From positions 124,001-188,000 of the forward strand of contig NZ_JACYTQ010000008.1 in NCBI RefSeq assembly GCF_014841125.1: a stretch of DNA of 64,000 bases, in the 5' to 3' direction. Positions 16,141 through 25,133 of this stretch are shown piece by piece. Both the position numbers and the translations under genes were made by a program. The notes below the pieces were generated by a model, which had not been told where the DNA came from, made no database searches, and was given only the letters and a program-made list of their open reading frames with translations. Source of the DNA: Echinicola arenosa (GTDB taxonomy: Bacteria; Bacteroidota; Bacteroidia; Cytophagales; Cyclobacteriaceae). Positions within the stretch are counted from its first letter, which is position 1, and every line of letters begins with the position of its first letter.

Positions 16141-18558
16141 GTGAATAAAACCAAATATATAAACTTTCTTCTTGCCTTTCTTTTGCTTTCTTCATGTTCT
16201 TTGACCCGGGGACTGAAAGAAAATGAATATCTGGTCTATGATGTGGACCTAAAGGGTGTCGAAAAAAGCAATGAAGAGAAAGTTAAGGAACTCATCAAGC
16301 AGACGCCCAATACCAGAATCCCCATACTTAATTTTTCCCCTGGGGTATTTATCTATAACATTGGCAAAATGAATTATGACAGTACAAAACTGGCCAATAA
16401 AAAATTAGAAACGGAAGCCAAGCAAAGGGCTATCGAACTGCAGCTCGACTCTATTCCTGGAAACAACAAATTGGAGAGAAAGTATTTTAAATACAATAAC
16501 CGGATAGAAGACCTCAATAAAAAATTGGACTATGGCAATTGGTTTATGAGAACGGGCAATCCCAAAACCATCTATGACAGCTCCAAAACCTATGCTTCAG
16601 AAAGAGAAATCACCAATTACCTGATCAACCATGGCTTCTTTGATGCGGAAGTATCCACTTCCTACCATACCAAAGGAAAAAAAATCTATGTAAACTATGA
16701 CGTAACTGAAAATGAAGGGTACATCATTGATAGCATTTATACCCGCTCTGATGATGAAAATATCTACCGTTTGCTGAGGCAGGACAAAGAAAACAACCTG
16801 ATCAAAAAAGGAAGAAGATACAATCAGGACAACCTTACCAAAGAAAGACAGCGCGTTGAGGACCTTTTGAAAAACAATGGATATTATACTTTTTCAAAAT
16901 CCTATATCGAATACAATGTATATAAAGATACGCTTGAAAAAAATGTATCCATAGAGCAGGTTATTCGGAAACCTACCTATGCTGACAGGCATAAAGTCTA
17001 TACCATTGACTCGGTCATCTTTGATATCTCCACCCCTACTGATGCTATCTCCGATCAGGAGGTAAAGCGGGAATATGATGACATCACCTATATCATGTAT
17101 CAAGACCGGTATTCGGAAAGGATCATTGATTCAAGGGTATTTATCAATAAAGGTGATTTGTATAACAAATCAGAAGTATTGGAAACCCAAAGGCAGCTGG
17201 CCAACCTGGATATTTTTAGATTTGTCAATATTGCCTTTGACACCTTGGGAAACAATATCACCACTCGGATTTTCACCCAGCCCAATCAAAAATACCAAAT
17301 CACTAACCAGCTGGGTGCCAGTATTACGGAACAGCTTCCCGGTCCTTTCTTTAGTCACTCTTTGAGAAACAGGAACCTTTTCAGGGGACTGGAAATCTTT
17401 GAATTCAACTTTCGCGCAGGCCTGGAAGGAGTGGTGTCGGCTACCACAGCGGGAGGTGTCTATCGCAGTAGGGAATTGAGTACTTCTGCTTCGGTTATTT
17501 TCCCACAGTTCCTCTTTCCTTTCAATCAAAAAGCATTGGTGCAATATGGTCGCTACAATCCTAGAACGAGAACCTTGATTGGTTACAACTATGTGAATCG
17601 GCCTGAATATATCCGGGAAGGTTTCAATACCATCATTGCCTATAATTGGGCTACCAGAAACCAAAGACAGCAGTACACCATCAATGTTCTGGATGCCAAC
17701 CTCATCCGTTCCAACCTTGACCCTGCCTTTGAGGAACGTCTATTGGAATTGCAGGAATTGGGAAACAACCTGATCAACTCCTTCCAGTCTTCCTATGTCA
17801 GTAGTATTTCCGGGCAGGTCATTATCAACTTCAATGAATATGGCCTGTGGCAAAGGAATCGCTCTTCTCTATGGCGGCTATTTATGGAAAGCGGAGGAAC
17901 TTCCATCAACTTTCTGAACAAAGAACACTTTCAAGATCGAAGCCTTCAGTATTTTCAGTTTCTGAAATTCCAGTCTGATTTCCGCAGATATATTCCACTG
18001 AGCAGAAAAAGCACCTTTGCTTACCGTATCAATACGGGAATAGGTGTTCCTTATGGGATCAGTGATGGAGTCTTACCCTATGAAAAGTATTTCTTTGCTG
18101 GGGGGAGCACGAGTATCAGGGCCTGGCAACCCAGACGTTTGGGACCAGGCTCATTTACTCCCGCCACCAACGAGGAAGGTTTCTATGATTACCGGTATGA
18201 GCAACCAGGTGAAATACTCTTGGAGGGCATGTTTGAATTTCGAAGGGAGCTTTTTGGTTATTTTGATGGAGCATTCTTTATTGATGCAGGAAACATCTGG
18301 ACCATCAAAGAAGACCCTGCGCGGGAAGGAGCTCAGTTCAAACCTGCCAAGTTTGTCAGGGATATCGCCATTGGTACAGGTCTGGGACTAAGAATGGATT
18401 TCGATTTCCTTGTTTTGAGATTGGACATGGGGATAAAGGCCGTAGACCCGGCAAGACCTGAAGGGGAGCGCTTTATATTGGACAATATTTCCTTTAAAAA
18501 ACCTTTGGGTGAAAAAGGCCAAACGGTATTCAATATCGGTATTGGATATCCTTTCTAA
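16141..18558 (+). CDS. tamL: TamL: lipoprotein variant of the BamA/TamA outer-membrane assembly factor
   Basis: An 805-residue Omp85-superfamily protein. The GTG start opens a lipoprotein signal with lipobox LLSSC, which distinguishes TamL of Bacteroidota from TamA of Proteobacteria. POTRA-like repeats fill about residues 30-390, and a 16-strand barrel takes up the C-terminal half. In the barrel the lid-lock motif is FAGGSTSIRAWQPRRLGPG (about 650-670). The last residues GIGYPF form the usual final strand. TamL works with TamB in placing outer-membrane or surface proteins; no tamB is in the window. hemF and a PAP2 phosphatase follow closely on the same strand. Confidence 0.9.
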   Translation: MNKTKYINFLLAFLLLSSCSLTRGLKENEYLVYDVDLKGVEKSNEEKVKELIKQTPNTRIPILNFSPGVFIYNIGKMNYDSTKLANKKLETEAKQRAIELQLDSIPGNNKLERKYFKYNNRIEDLNKKLDYGNWFMRTGNPKTIYDSSKTYASEREITNYLINHGFFDAEVSTSYHTKGKKIYVNYDVTENEGYIIDSIYTRSDDENIYRLLRQDKENNLIKKGRRYNQDNLTKERQRVEDLLKNNGYYTFSKSYIEYNVYKDTLEKNVSIEQVIRKPTYADRHKVYTIDSVIFDISTPTDAISDQEVKREYDDITYIMYQDRYSERIIDSRVFINKGDLYNKSEVLETQRQLANLDIFRFVNIAFDTLGNNITTRIFTQPNQKYQITNQLGASITEQLPGPFFSHSLRNRNLFRGLEIFEFNFRAGLEGVVSATTAGGVYRSRELSTSASVIFPQFLFPFNQKALVQYGRYNPRTRTLIGYNYVNRPEYIREGFNTIIAYNWATRNQRQQYTINVLDANLIRSNLDPAFEERLLELQELGNNLINSFQSSYVSSISGQVIINFNEYGLWQRNRSSLWRLFMESGGTSINFLNKEHFQDRSLQYFQFLKFQSDFRRYIPLSRKSTFAYRINTGIGVPYGISDGVLPYEKYFFAGGSTSIRAWQPRRLGPGSFTPATNEEGFYDYRYEQPGEILLEGMFEFRRELFGYFDGAFFIDAGNIWTIKEDPAREGAQFKPAKFVRDIAIGTGLGLRMDFDFLVLRLDMGIKAVDPARPEGERFILDNISFKKPLGEKGQTVFNIGIGYPF

Positions 18559-18591
18559 TCGAGTAATTTTAAAATTGATCAATCATTGACT

Positions 18592-19497
18592 ATGCATAAA
18601 ATCAGTAAAGAGCAAATCTCTGAAGAGTTCAAAACCATCCAAGACCACATTTGCAGTGAATTGGAGGCTGGGGACGGAAAAGCCAAATTCCATGAAGATC
18701 TTTGGGCAAGGGAAGCTGGTGGAGGGGGAAGAACCCGCATCATCAAGAATGGGAATATCATCGGCAAAGGTGGTGTGGCATTTTCAGCAGTACACGGCCC
18801 TACCCCTGATAAAATCCTCAAAAAACTCAAACTAGAGCAAGCTGACTTCTTTGCCACAGGGGTTTCCATTGTGATCCATCCTGATAATCCCATGGTACCA
18901 ATTATCCATATGAATATCCGGTATTTTGAGATGAGTAATGGCACTTATTGGTTTGGAGGAGGGATTGACCTTACCCCACATTATGTTGATGAAGAAGATG
19001 CTAAGTTCTTTCACCAGCAATTAAAAGACACCTGCGACCGATATGATTCAGATTGCTATGGGAAATATAAAAAATGGGCAGATGACTACTTCTATTTGCC
19101 TCACCGCGAAGAAACCAGGGGCATTGGAGGGATTTTCTTTGACCGCTTAACAGCCACAGAAGAACATTCCTTTGAAGCAACTTTTGATTTTGTAAAATCC
19201 ATAGGATACCTCTTCCCCAAAATTTACCGCCACTTTATGGCCAAAAATGCTGCTTTGCCATTTACCGATGAGCACAAAAAGTGGCAAGCCCTCAGAAGGG
19301 GCCGATATGTGGAATTTAATTTGGTATGGGATGCAGGAACCAAGTTCGGCTTGGACACCAATGGTAGGACTGAAAGCATCCTTATGAGTATGCCACCACA
19401 GGCGGAGTGGGAATACATGAGTATTCCAGAAGAGGGCTCTAAAGAAGCCAAAACACTTTCATTGTTGAAAAAAGATATTGACTGGATAAATTATTAA
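18592..19497 (+). CDS. hemF: Oxygen-dependent coproporphyrinogen III oxidase
   Basis: A 301-residue enzyme of heme synthesis that decarboxylates two propionates of coproporphyrinogen III to vinyl groups using O2. I took the ATG at 18592 rather than the TTG two codons earlier. Typical motifs are EDLWAREAGGGGRTRIIKNG, the IHMNIRYFEM and GGGIDLTPHYVDEEDA segment, FYLPHREETRGIGGIFFD and GRYVEFNLVWDAGTKFGL. The length matches bacterial HemF. It starts 33 bases after tamL and ends three bases before the PAP2 gene. An oxygen-dependent form points to an aerobic lifestyle. Confidence 0.95.
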   Translation: MHKISKEQISEEFKTIQDHICSELEAGDGKAKFHEDLWAREAGGGGRTRIIKNGNIIGKGGVAFSAVHGPTPDKILKKLKLEQADFFATGVSIVIHPDNPMVPIIHMNIRYFEMSNGTYWFGGGIDLTPHYVDEEDAKFFHQQLKDTCDRYDSDCYGKYKKWADDYFYLPHREETRGIGGIFFDRLTATEEHSFEATFDFVKSIGYLFPKIYRHFMAKNAALPFTDEHKKWQALRRGRYVEFNLVWDAGTKFGLDTNGRTESILMSMPPQAEWEYMSIPEEGSKEAKTLSLLKKDIDWINY

Positions 19498-19500
19498 TAA

Positions 19501-20085
19501 GTGATAGAAACAATTAAATATTGGGACGAAGAGTTGTTTCTCTTTCTGAATTCCCAGCATTTTGACTGGTTGAATCCTATCATGTACGGGATTTCTGGTA
19601 CAGCGATATGGTTGCCATTATATGCTTTTTTGGCTTATTTAATTATCAAAAACCTAGGCAAAGGCAGTATTTGGGTTTTTATTGGGATTGCACTGGCCAT
19701 CCTTTTCAGTGACCAGTTGACTTCTGGACTGATGAAACCTTTCTTTGAAAGGCCCAGACCTTGTCATGATACAAGGTGGGAAGGCATCATGTTCAATTAC
19801 AAGCATTGTGGCGGGATGTACGGCTTTGCTTCTTCCCATGCTTCCAACACTTTTGCTTTGGCCACCTATATGCTGATTACTTTTCACAGAAAAGTTAAAG
19901 GCTTTGGTTGGCTATTTCTCTGGGCCGCTATAGTTTCTTACAGTAGAGTCTACCTAGGAGTTCACTACCCCGCCGACATTTTGGTAGGGGCATTCATAGG
20001 AATCTTGATGGGATTGATTGCTTGGTGGATTGTGGTAAAAATCAAAATGACTACCATCCGTAAAGTGGAAGAAATGGATGAATAA
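19501..20085 (+). CDS. PAP2-family membrane phosphatase
   Basis: A 194-residue inner-membrane protein opened by GTG, three bases after the hemF stop. The three phosphatase motifs are present: KPFFERPRP (motif C1), SSHASNTFA (C2, with the His) and SRVYLGVHYPADILVG (C3, with Arg, His and Asp). About five membrane helices surround them. Members dephosphorylate lipid or isoprenoid phosphates such as undecaprenyl pyrophosphate or phosphatidylglycerol phosphate; the substrate cannot be told here. The CGGMYGFASSHA stretch is common in Bacteroidota homologues. Confidence 0.9.
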   Translation: MIETIKYWDEELFLFLNSQHFDWLNPIMYGISGTAIWLPLYAFLAYLIIKNLGKGSIWVFIGIALAILFSDQLTSGLMKPFFERPRPCHDTRWEGIMFNYKHCGGMYGFASSHASNTFALATYMLITFHRKVKGFGWLFLWAAIVSYSRVYLGVHYPADILVGAFIGILMGLIAWWIVVKIKMTTIRKVEEMDE

Positions 20086-20219
20086 GAAGAGGTTGATTGA
20101 TTCCGGTCAATGTCCATTTTATTCCTATTCCGTATTTACCATCCCAAACAGGGATTACATTCTACACTCCATCATACTTATTATTCAAAACTCCCTACTA
20201 ACTACTTTATACTCATAAA

Positions 20220-20807
20220 TCAATATCCTTTGACCATCCTTTGGATGTACTTTCCTACAATATCAAATTCTAAGTTCACCTTGTCCCCTACCTTCAGCTG
20301 GTGGAAATTGGTATGTTCGTAAGTATAAGGAATAATAGCTACTGAGAACCCTCCCGGTATAGAATTAAAGCAGGTCAAGCTGGTGCCGTTGATGGTAATG
20401 GAGCCTTTTTCTACAGTGACATTTCCTTTTGTATCATCAAAAGAAAAGTCGAATAGCCAACTTCCATCTTGGGAATCCACCTTTTTGACAAAGCCTACCT
20501 GATCCACATGTCCTTGAACAATATGTCCATCAAAACGGCCATTGGCAGGCATGCATCGCTCGAGGTTAACCTTCTTTCCGACGCTCCATTCACTAAGGCT
20601 GGTTTTTTGAAGCGTTTCATCAATTGCTGTCACCCTATAGACATCCCCTTCTATCTGAACGACAGTCAGACAAACTCCATTATGGGCCACAGACTGATCT
20701 ATTTTTAATTCTCCTGTGATTGGAGATTGGATATCAAAATGGATATTGGTACCTTCTTTGGTGATGGCCTTGATCTCGCCCATTGTCTCCACTATTCCAG
20801 TAAACAT
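20220..20807 (-). CDS. ribE: Riboflavin synthase, alpha subunit
   Basis: A 195-residue protein with two lumazine-binding barrels in tandem. Each half shows the family pattern: MFTGIVETMGEI and SVAHNGVCLTV in the first, HIVQGHVDQVG and KGSITINGTSLT in the second. It makes riboflavin and a pyrimidinedione from two molecules of 6,7-dimethyl-8-ribityllumazine. The length is slightly below the usual 200-215 residues but no core motif is missing. It stands alone on the minus strand, divergent from pcm with 132 bases between. No FMN riboswitch was seen upstream. Confidence 0.95.
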   Translation of the reverse strand: MFTGIVETMGEIKAITKEGTNIHFDIQSPITGELKIDQSVAHNGVCLTVVQIEGDVYRVTAIDETLQKTSLSEWSVGKKVNLERCMPANGRFDGHIVQGHVDQVGFVKKVDSQDGSWLFDFSFDDTKGNVTVEKGSITINGTSLTCFNSIPGGFSVAIIPYTYEHTNFHQLKVGDKVNLEFDIVGKYIQRMVKGY

Positions 20808-20939
20808 GAAAAGCTAAATTTAATGTTCATATAATCAGACAATAAGTAAAATTGCCTTTTCAGGATTAAAATTAAGCCATTTAATCCATTAACTTAGCAT
20901 TAAAAAGCAGTAAAGCACAAAATAAGTTCAATCAATCGC

Positions 20940-21593
20940 ATGCTGAAATTAGAGGACAGCTACATACACAAAGGCCAAAGGAAATCACTGGTCAAAACTC
21001 TGGAAAAAAAGGGTATTCTAGACAAAAAAGTATTGGATGCAATCGGTACGGTACCCCGTCATTTTTTCTTTGACAGTGCGCTACACTCTCATGCCTATGA
21101 GGACAAAGCTTTTCCTATTGGAGAAGGACAGACCATCTCCCAACCATTTACTGTAGCTTTCCAAACGGAACTGCTCCAGGTCAACCCTGGGGAAAAAATA
21201 TTAGAAATAGGGACTGGTTCTGGGTACCAAGCTGCTATCCTTTATTTATTGGGGGCGGAAGTGCATACCATTGAATACAACAAAAAGCTCTACGAAAAGA
21301 CCAAAAAGTTTTTGCCTAAAATCGGAATAAATCTTAATTTCTACCATGGAGATGGTTCTTTGGGATTGGCTGCAAAAGCACCCTTTGATAAAATCATTGT
21401 CACCGCTGGTGCTCCAGTAGTACCTAATAGCCTCCTCAAACAATTGAAAATCGGAGGAATTCTGGTCATACCTGTGGGAGACCGAAACAGTCAAAAAATG
21501 ATGAAGTTGGTCAAAAAGACTACCAGGCAGGTTACCCAAGAAGCTTATGACAATTTTGCATTTGTCCCTTTACTGGGAGAAGAAGGGTGGTGA
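20940..21593 (+). CDS. pcm: Protein-L-isoaspartate O-methyltransferase
   Basis: A 217-residue SAM-dependent repair methyltransferase that methylates isoaspartyl residues in damaged proteins. Signatures: VPRHFFFDSALHSHAYEDKAFPIGEGQTISQPF (split here as the region around residues 40-70), then the SAM motif ILEIGTGSGYQAAIL, then FDKIIVTAGAPVVP and LKIGGILVIPVGD. The start MLKLEDSYIHKGQRKSLV is normal for Bacteroidota members. The thioesterase gene follows 84 bases later and has a promoter of its own. Confidence 0.93.
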   Translation: MLKLEDSYIHKGQRKSLVKTLEKKGILDKKVLDAIGTVPRHFFFDSALHSHAYEDKAFPIGEGQTISQPFTVAFQTELLQVNPGEKILEIGTGSGYQAAILYLLGAEVHTIEYNKKLYEKTKKFLPKIGINLNFYHGDGSLGLAAKAPFDKIIVTAGAPVVPNSLLKQLKIGGILVIPVGDRNSQKMMKLVKKTTRQVTQEAYDNFAFVPLLGEEGW

Positions 21594-21627
21594 AATCAAA
21601 ATATAATTCTATAGCAACTTATTTCAA

Positions 21628-21660
21628 TTTGTTTTATAGAAAAAATATTTTGTATTTTCG
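21628..21660 (+). promoter_or_regulatory. Promoter of the acyl-CoA thioesterase gene
   Basis: TTTG (21628-21631), a 21-base spacer and TATTTTCG (21653-21660) match the Bacteroidota -33/-7 promoter with a single mismatch. The start codon follows 17 bases after the -7 element, giving a very short leader. Confidence 0.5.
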
Positions 21661-21677
21661 TAAAAAATATAATTAAA

Positions 21678-22217
21678 ATGGGAAAGGTTAAAAAAGTACA
21701 GGAATCAGAAGTAATCATGACCGAAATGGTGTTGCCCAATGACACCAATACCCTTAACAACCTTATGGGCGGTAAGTTGATGCATTGGATGGATATCGTA
21801 GGTGCCATTGCAGCACAGAAACATTCCAACCGCATCGTGGTTACTGCGTCTGCTGACAATATTTCTTTTAAACATCCTATCGCCTTGGGAAATGTGGTAA
21901 CCTTAAAAGCCCAGGTAACGCGCTCTTTTAACTCTTCTATGGAAGTTTACATTGAGGTTTGGGCAGAGGATATTCCAGCCAACACCAAAACAAAAACCCA
22001 CAGGGCATTTTTTACCTTTGTGGCCGTAGACCAAAACGGCAGACCAATTGAGGTTCCAAAATTGGAGCCTAGCAATGAAGAAGAGCAAGAGTTATTTGAT
22101 GGTGCTTTGAGAAGAAGACAGCTCAGGCTGGTACTTGCCAAAAGGATGGATCCAAAAGATGCTGTAGAGCTTAAGTCTATTTTTGGATTTGAAGAGGTCA
22201 TAGAAAAGAGGCCCTAA
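21678..22217 (+). CDS. Acyl-CoA thioesterase (hotdog fold)
   Basis: A 179-residue single hotdog-domain protein of the acyl-CoA hydrolase/YciA-like group. The segment NDTNTLNNLMGGKLMHWMDIVGAIAA carries the conserved Asn and Gly-Gly-x-Leu-Met-x-x-x-Asp core; TASADNISFKHPIALGNVVTLKAQV and FFTFVAVD follow as in the family. It hydrolyses fatty acyl-CoA to free acid and CoA, with chain length not predictable. The C-terminal extension (about residues 140-179, rich in Glu, Arg and Leu) is seen in many Bacteroidota copies. Monocistronic by its spacing and its own promoter. Confidence 0.88.
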   Translation: MGKVKKVQESEVIMTEMVLPNDTNTLNNLMGGKLMHWMDIVGAIAAQKHSNRIVVTASADNISFKHPIALGNVVTLKAQVTRSFNSSMEVYIEVWAEDIPANTKTKTHRAFFTFVAVDQNGRPIEVPKLEPSNEEEQELFDGALRRRQLRLVLAKRMDPKDAVELKSIFGFEEVIEKRP

Positions 22218-22317
22218 AGCTTATCAGTCCTTCAACCTATTGAATTTACAGTTCTTTTTTAGGTGAAATGACTCCCTGAAGGTTGTTTCCAGATATAATT
22301 TTGATCATTTTAGCCCT

Positions 22318-22908
22318 ATGGAAGAAATGGACTTGAATAAACTAGGCTTATTTATGGATGAGGATATTTTTCTTATTCCAGACGATGCTACTGAACTTTT
22401 GCTCGCCAATAAATTCAAAAATTACGGTGAGGATCTTCCGGAAGAAACCGGAATAGTTAGCGAACCAGCTCCTGCCCTTTCTCCTACAGAAGTTAATTCC
22501 AATAATAGCCAAGACAATGACATCATTACCTTATCATATGAAGGTGATTTCGAAAAAGGGCTTTTAATAATCTATCAGGGAGAGGAAATGTCTGAGGACA
22601 TCAAGGCATTTTTATTGAAGATTTTACGAGCAGTCTCTTACTCCCTAAAAGATATTGGGCTAGTTTCCTCTGTTCAATTGTCCAGCTTTCCTCCTACTGC
22701 CCTTAACCAACTCAACGCCCACAAGGTTATTGTCTTTGGCCGACTAAGCCACCCAATTATCAAACTCAAGGAAGCAAACTATGAAATCACTGCTGATGGA
22801 GATACTGAATATATCTTTGCAGATGACCTTCCTGTGATCTTTGAAGATGAAAATCTCAAAAGAAAACTTTGGAAAAGCCTTCAAGCCTTTTTCAACATCA
22901 ATAAATAA
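22318..22908 (+). CDS. Conserved Bacteroidota protein resembling DNA polymerase III psi (HolD)
   Basis: A 196-residue cytoplasmic protein without a named family that I can assert. Its plan resembles HolD: a short N-terminal LNKLGLFMDEDIFLIP segment, an acidic linker (about 40-70), a Rossmann-like part with KGLLIIYQGE, a helix AFLLKILRAVSYSLKDIGLV, the strand KVIVFG, and a C-terminal DDLPVIFEDENLKRKLWKSLQAFF, where HolD has a D-L-(x)n-(K/R)xxLWxx(L/I) ending. HolD bridges the clamp loader and SSB. This homology is my own reading and unproven. The neighbours, a thioesterase and a DUF3817 protein, give no support either way. Confidence 0.55.
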   Translation: MEEMDLNKLGLFMDEDIFLIPDDATELLLANKFKNYGEDLPEETGIVSEPAPALSPTEVNSNNSQDNDIITLSYEGDFEKGLLIIYQGEEMSEDIKAFLLKILRAVSYSLKDIGLVSSVQLSSFPPTALNQLNAHKVIVFGRLSHPIIKLKEANYEITADGDTEYIFADDLPVIFEDENLKRKLWKSLQAFFNINK

Positions 22909-22931
22909 GCCTCAAATACAACCTCATTATA

Positions 22932-23255
22932 ATGGATAATGCGCATCAAATTGGAACATTAAAAAGATTCAGGGCTATCAGTTATGCTGAGGGCATTTCC
23001 TATCTCTTACTATTGTTCATCGCTATGCCTTTAAAATACACCATGGATATGCCTTCAGCAGTAAAATATACGGGTTGGGTCCATGGAATATTGTTCATAG
23101 TTTATGTTTATGCTGTTTTCCCAACACGCAGAAATTTAAATTGGACTTTTAGAAGGACGCTATTTGCACTAATAGCTTCTGTTTTACCTTTTGGCCCTTT
23201 CTTATTCGATAGAAAGTTGAGGCAACAGGAGAAAGAGTTGCGTGCAAAACCTTAA
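22932..23255 (+). CDS. DUF3817 membrane protein
   Basis: A 107-residue integral membrane protein with three hydrophobic helices. FRAISYAEGISYLLLLFIAMPLKY at the start, VKYTGWVHGILFIVYVY in the middle, and the end segment LIASVLPFGPFLFDRKL are the DUF3817 signature. The family is widespread in bacteria and of unknown function. The gene lies 23 bases after the HolD-like gene and 15 bases before the kinase-like gene, so the three may be one transcript. Confidence 0.85.
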   Translation: MDNAHQIGTLKRFRAISYAEGISYLLLLFIAMPLKYTMDMPSAVKYTGWVHGILFIVYVYAVFPTRRNLNWTFRRTLFALIASVLPFGPFLFDRKLRQQEKELRAKP

Positions 23256-23270
23256 ATATTCTGAATTAAA

Positions 23271-24287
23271 GTGATTGATAAGAAAAAACATATCTACCCT
23301 ATCAGTAGGGGCTTGAGAAGATACCTTATCAAATACGGAAGGGAAGTGGACATCCCTGTACATTACAAAGAGCTACTTCGGTATGTGAGCTCAATTTCTC
23401 TTTATGATTCAAAAGGTAATGACACCTTGTGGGAAACGGTTTTTTATAATGAACATGACCGAGTTGATATCCATTATAACCTAAAAAAGATTTACGCCAT
23501 TCTAAAAGCCGAGGGCGACATGAGCGTGATGGAGCACTTGTATGTGGACAGGGTCGATCTTTGTACTTACGGCAACACCCAACCTTTTAGGATTCGGGTC
23601 GTCAATCGCATTAATGACAACTTCGATTATTTTTACGTAAAGATTGCTGATGCTTCAAGGGTTTATGGACTCGAATTGGAACATTTGCTTTCTCCCAATA
23701 GGATTAGCTATGTGGTTTATCAGGACACGCTGATCGAAGAGCATATTGCAGGTATCCCTGGTGAGCAGTTTATGCGACAACATATCCATGATCCACTGCT
23801 GAATCCAATCAGAATCTCCAAGGAATTTGTCAAATTTAATGAGCGCTGTTTTGTAAGGCTTCTAGGTGATATGCACTCCTCCAACTTTGTGGTAGATGTT
23901 ACACCTGATTTTGAAGAAGTCCACTATCGAATCAGGGCGATTGACTTTGACCAGCAGTCTTATGAAGGAAAAAAATCTGTTTACCTCCCCCAGTATTTCA
24001 AACAAAACAACACGCTGATACAATTGGGAATCAAACACATTACACCAGAATCCATGGCTCAATACCAAAGAGAGGAAAGGGCCTTGATCGCTTTCCGGCT
24101 CAAGACATCCACCAAAGAGATTGAAGATATCCTTCACAGCATGGAGCGGGACATCATTTCTACCAAGGATAATGTAGAAAGTCTTAAACAAGATTTGGCC
24201 AAACACTATAAAACTTCCGTATTCCTCAACTGCAATAACATGGGTGAAATCCTAAGACTTAGCCTGAGACAGGTACTCTATAAATAG
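23271..24287 (+). CDS. Uncharacterised protein with kinase-like catalytic motifs
   Basis: A 338-residue soluble protein opened by GTG. I recognise no named family, but the core looks like an aminoglycoside-phosphotransferase/protein-kinase fold: Lys124 in FYVKIADASR could be the ATP-anchoring lysine, IEEHIAG a hinge-like region, LLGDMHSSNF (Asp200, His202, Asn205) the catalytic loop, and AIDFDQ (Asp225, Asp227) the metal-binding motif. An N-terminal alpha-rich part (about 1-110) and a C-terminal helical tail (about 250-338) flank it. It follows the DUF3817 gene by 15 bases. Substrate unknown; small molecule or protein are both possible. Confidence 0.6.
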   Translation: MIDKKKHIYPISRGLRRYLIKYGREVDIPVHYKELLRYVSSISLYDSKGNDTLWETVFYNEHDRVDIHYNLKKIYAILKAEGDMSVMEHLYVDRVDLCTYGNTQPFRIRVVNRINDNFDYFYVKIADASRVYGLELEHLLSPNRISYVVYQDTLIEEHIAGIPGEQFMRQHIHDPLLNPIRISKEFVKFNERCFVRLLGDMHSSNFVVDVTPDFEEVHYRIRAIDFDQQSYEGKKSVYLPQYFKQNNTLIQLGIKHITPESMAQYQREERALIAFRLKTSTKEIEDILHSMERDIISTKDNVESLKQDLAKHYKTSVFLNCNNMGEILRLSLRQVLYK

Positions 24288-24565
24288 GAATTTAATCCAA
24301 TCCATTAATAATTCAATTTTCAGAACTTTTTACCTATTCCAATTCTAAATTACGGTTAAAACCAAACATTTTTAAATCTAACTATGTTATAAAGACGTAA
24401 TATTCTATAGATCTTGGCACAGTATATGATTGAAATTGGTTGTCTCAGGGACAAGTTAATGAATCACAAATTGCCGTTGATTTGACACCTAAACCCGAAT
24501 AAGTCGGAGACAGGTATTTTAATTTTATTACGTATTACATTAGATAACTTTAAAACTACAAAACC

Positions 24566-25057
24566 ATGATTACTACAGAAAAAAGAGTATTCAAGAAATT
24601 AGGTTTTAACGAAAACGAATCTGAAAAAATCGTTGACTCTTTAAATAAGCTATTGGCGAATTATCATGTTCACTTTCAAAAATTAAGAAACTTTCATTGG
24701 AATGTTACTGGTGGTGATTTCTTTGATCTACACGAGAAATTTGAGGAGCTTTATACTGAATCCTTTGAAAATATCGATTTGATCGCAGAAAGAGTCAGAG
24801 TATTTGGTATGACTCCATTGAGTTTGATGAAGGATTATTTGAAAGCAGCGGAAATTGAAGAGGTAGGAACTGATCTAGCTTCAGACAAAATGGTGTTGGA
24901 AGTCTTGAAGGATTTTGAAATTTTAGCTGAAAACATGAATGAATGTGCCAGTAAAGTAGCAGATCTTGGAGATACCGCTACTGAGGACATGCTCATCGGA
25001 ATGATCAAAAGCATAGAACAACACCACTGGATGTTGACATCTTTCTTGAAGAAATAA
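24566..25057 (+). CDS. dps: Dps-family DNA protection/iron storage protein
   Basis: A 163-residue ferritin-like protein. The intersubunit ferroxidase motif is seen in NFHWNVTGGDFFDLHEKFEELY (His, Asp and Glu ligands, about residues 44-65), followed by DLIAERVRVFGMTP, a standard Dps segment. The C-terminal helix ends EQHHWMLTSFLKK. Dps dodecamers oxidise and store iron with H2O2 and shield DNA in starvation or oxidative stress. It has 278 bases of gene-free leader, with CCGA-ATAAG-TCGG as a small hairpin near 24496, and a strong bidirectional terminator behind it. Confidence 0.92.
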   Translation: MITTEKRVFKKLGFNENESEKIVDSLNKLLANYHVHFQKLRNFHWNVTGGDFFDLHEKFEELYTESFENIDLIAERVRVFGMTPLSLMKDYLKAAEIEEVGTDLASDKMVLEVLKDFEILAENMNECASKVADLGDTATEDMLIGMIKSIEQHHWMLTSFLKK

Positions 25058-25071
25058 AATTAGAAATATTT

Positions 25072-25109
25072 AAAAAATCCCCGACCATTCGAATGGTCGG
25101 GGATTTTTT
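25072..25109. terminator. Bidirectional terminator between dps and ppc
   Basis: A perfect 38-base palindrome: A6, then TCCCCGACCATTC (arm 25078-25090), its complement, and T6. It serves dps on the plus strand and ppc on the minus strand, whose stop is 24 bases away. Confidence 0.9.
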
Positions 25110-25133
25110 TATACCCTAAAATCAGCACTATCA

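Noticed and set aside
17170-17664. 164-codon minus-strand frame
   Set aside because: Antisense of tamL, with no recognisable motif.
20110-20322. 70-codon frame upstream of and overlapping the end of ribE
   Set aside because: It overlaps the 3' end of ribE on the other strand and has no family features.
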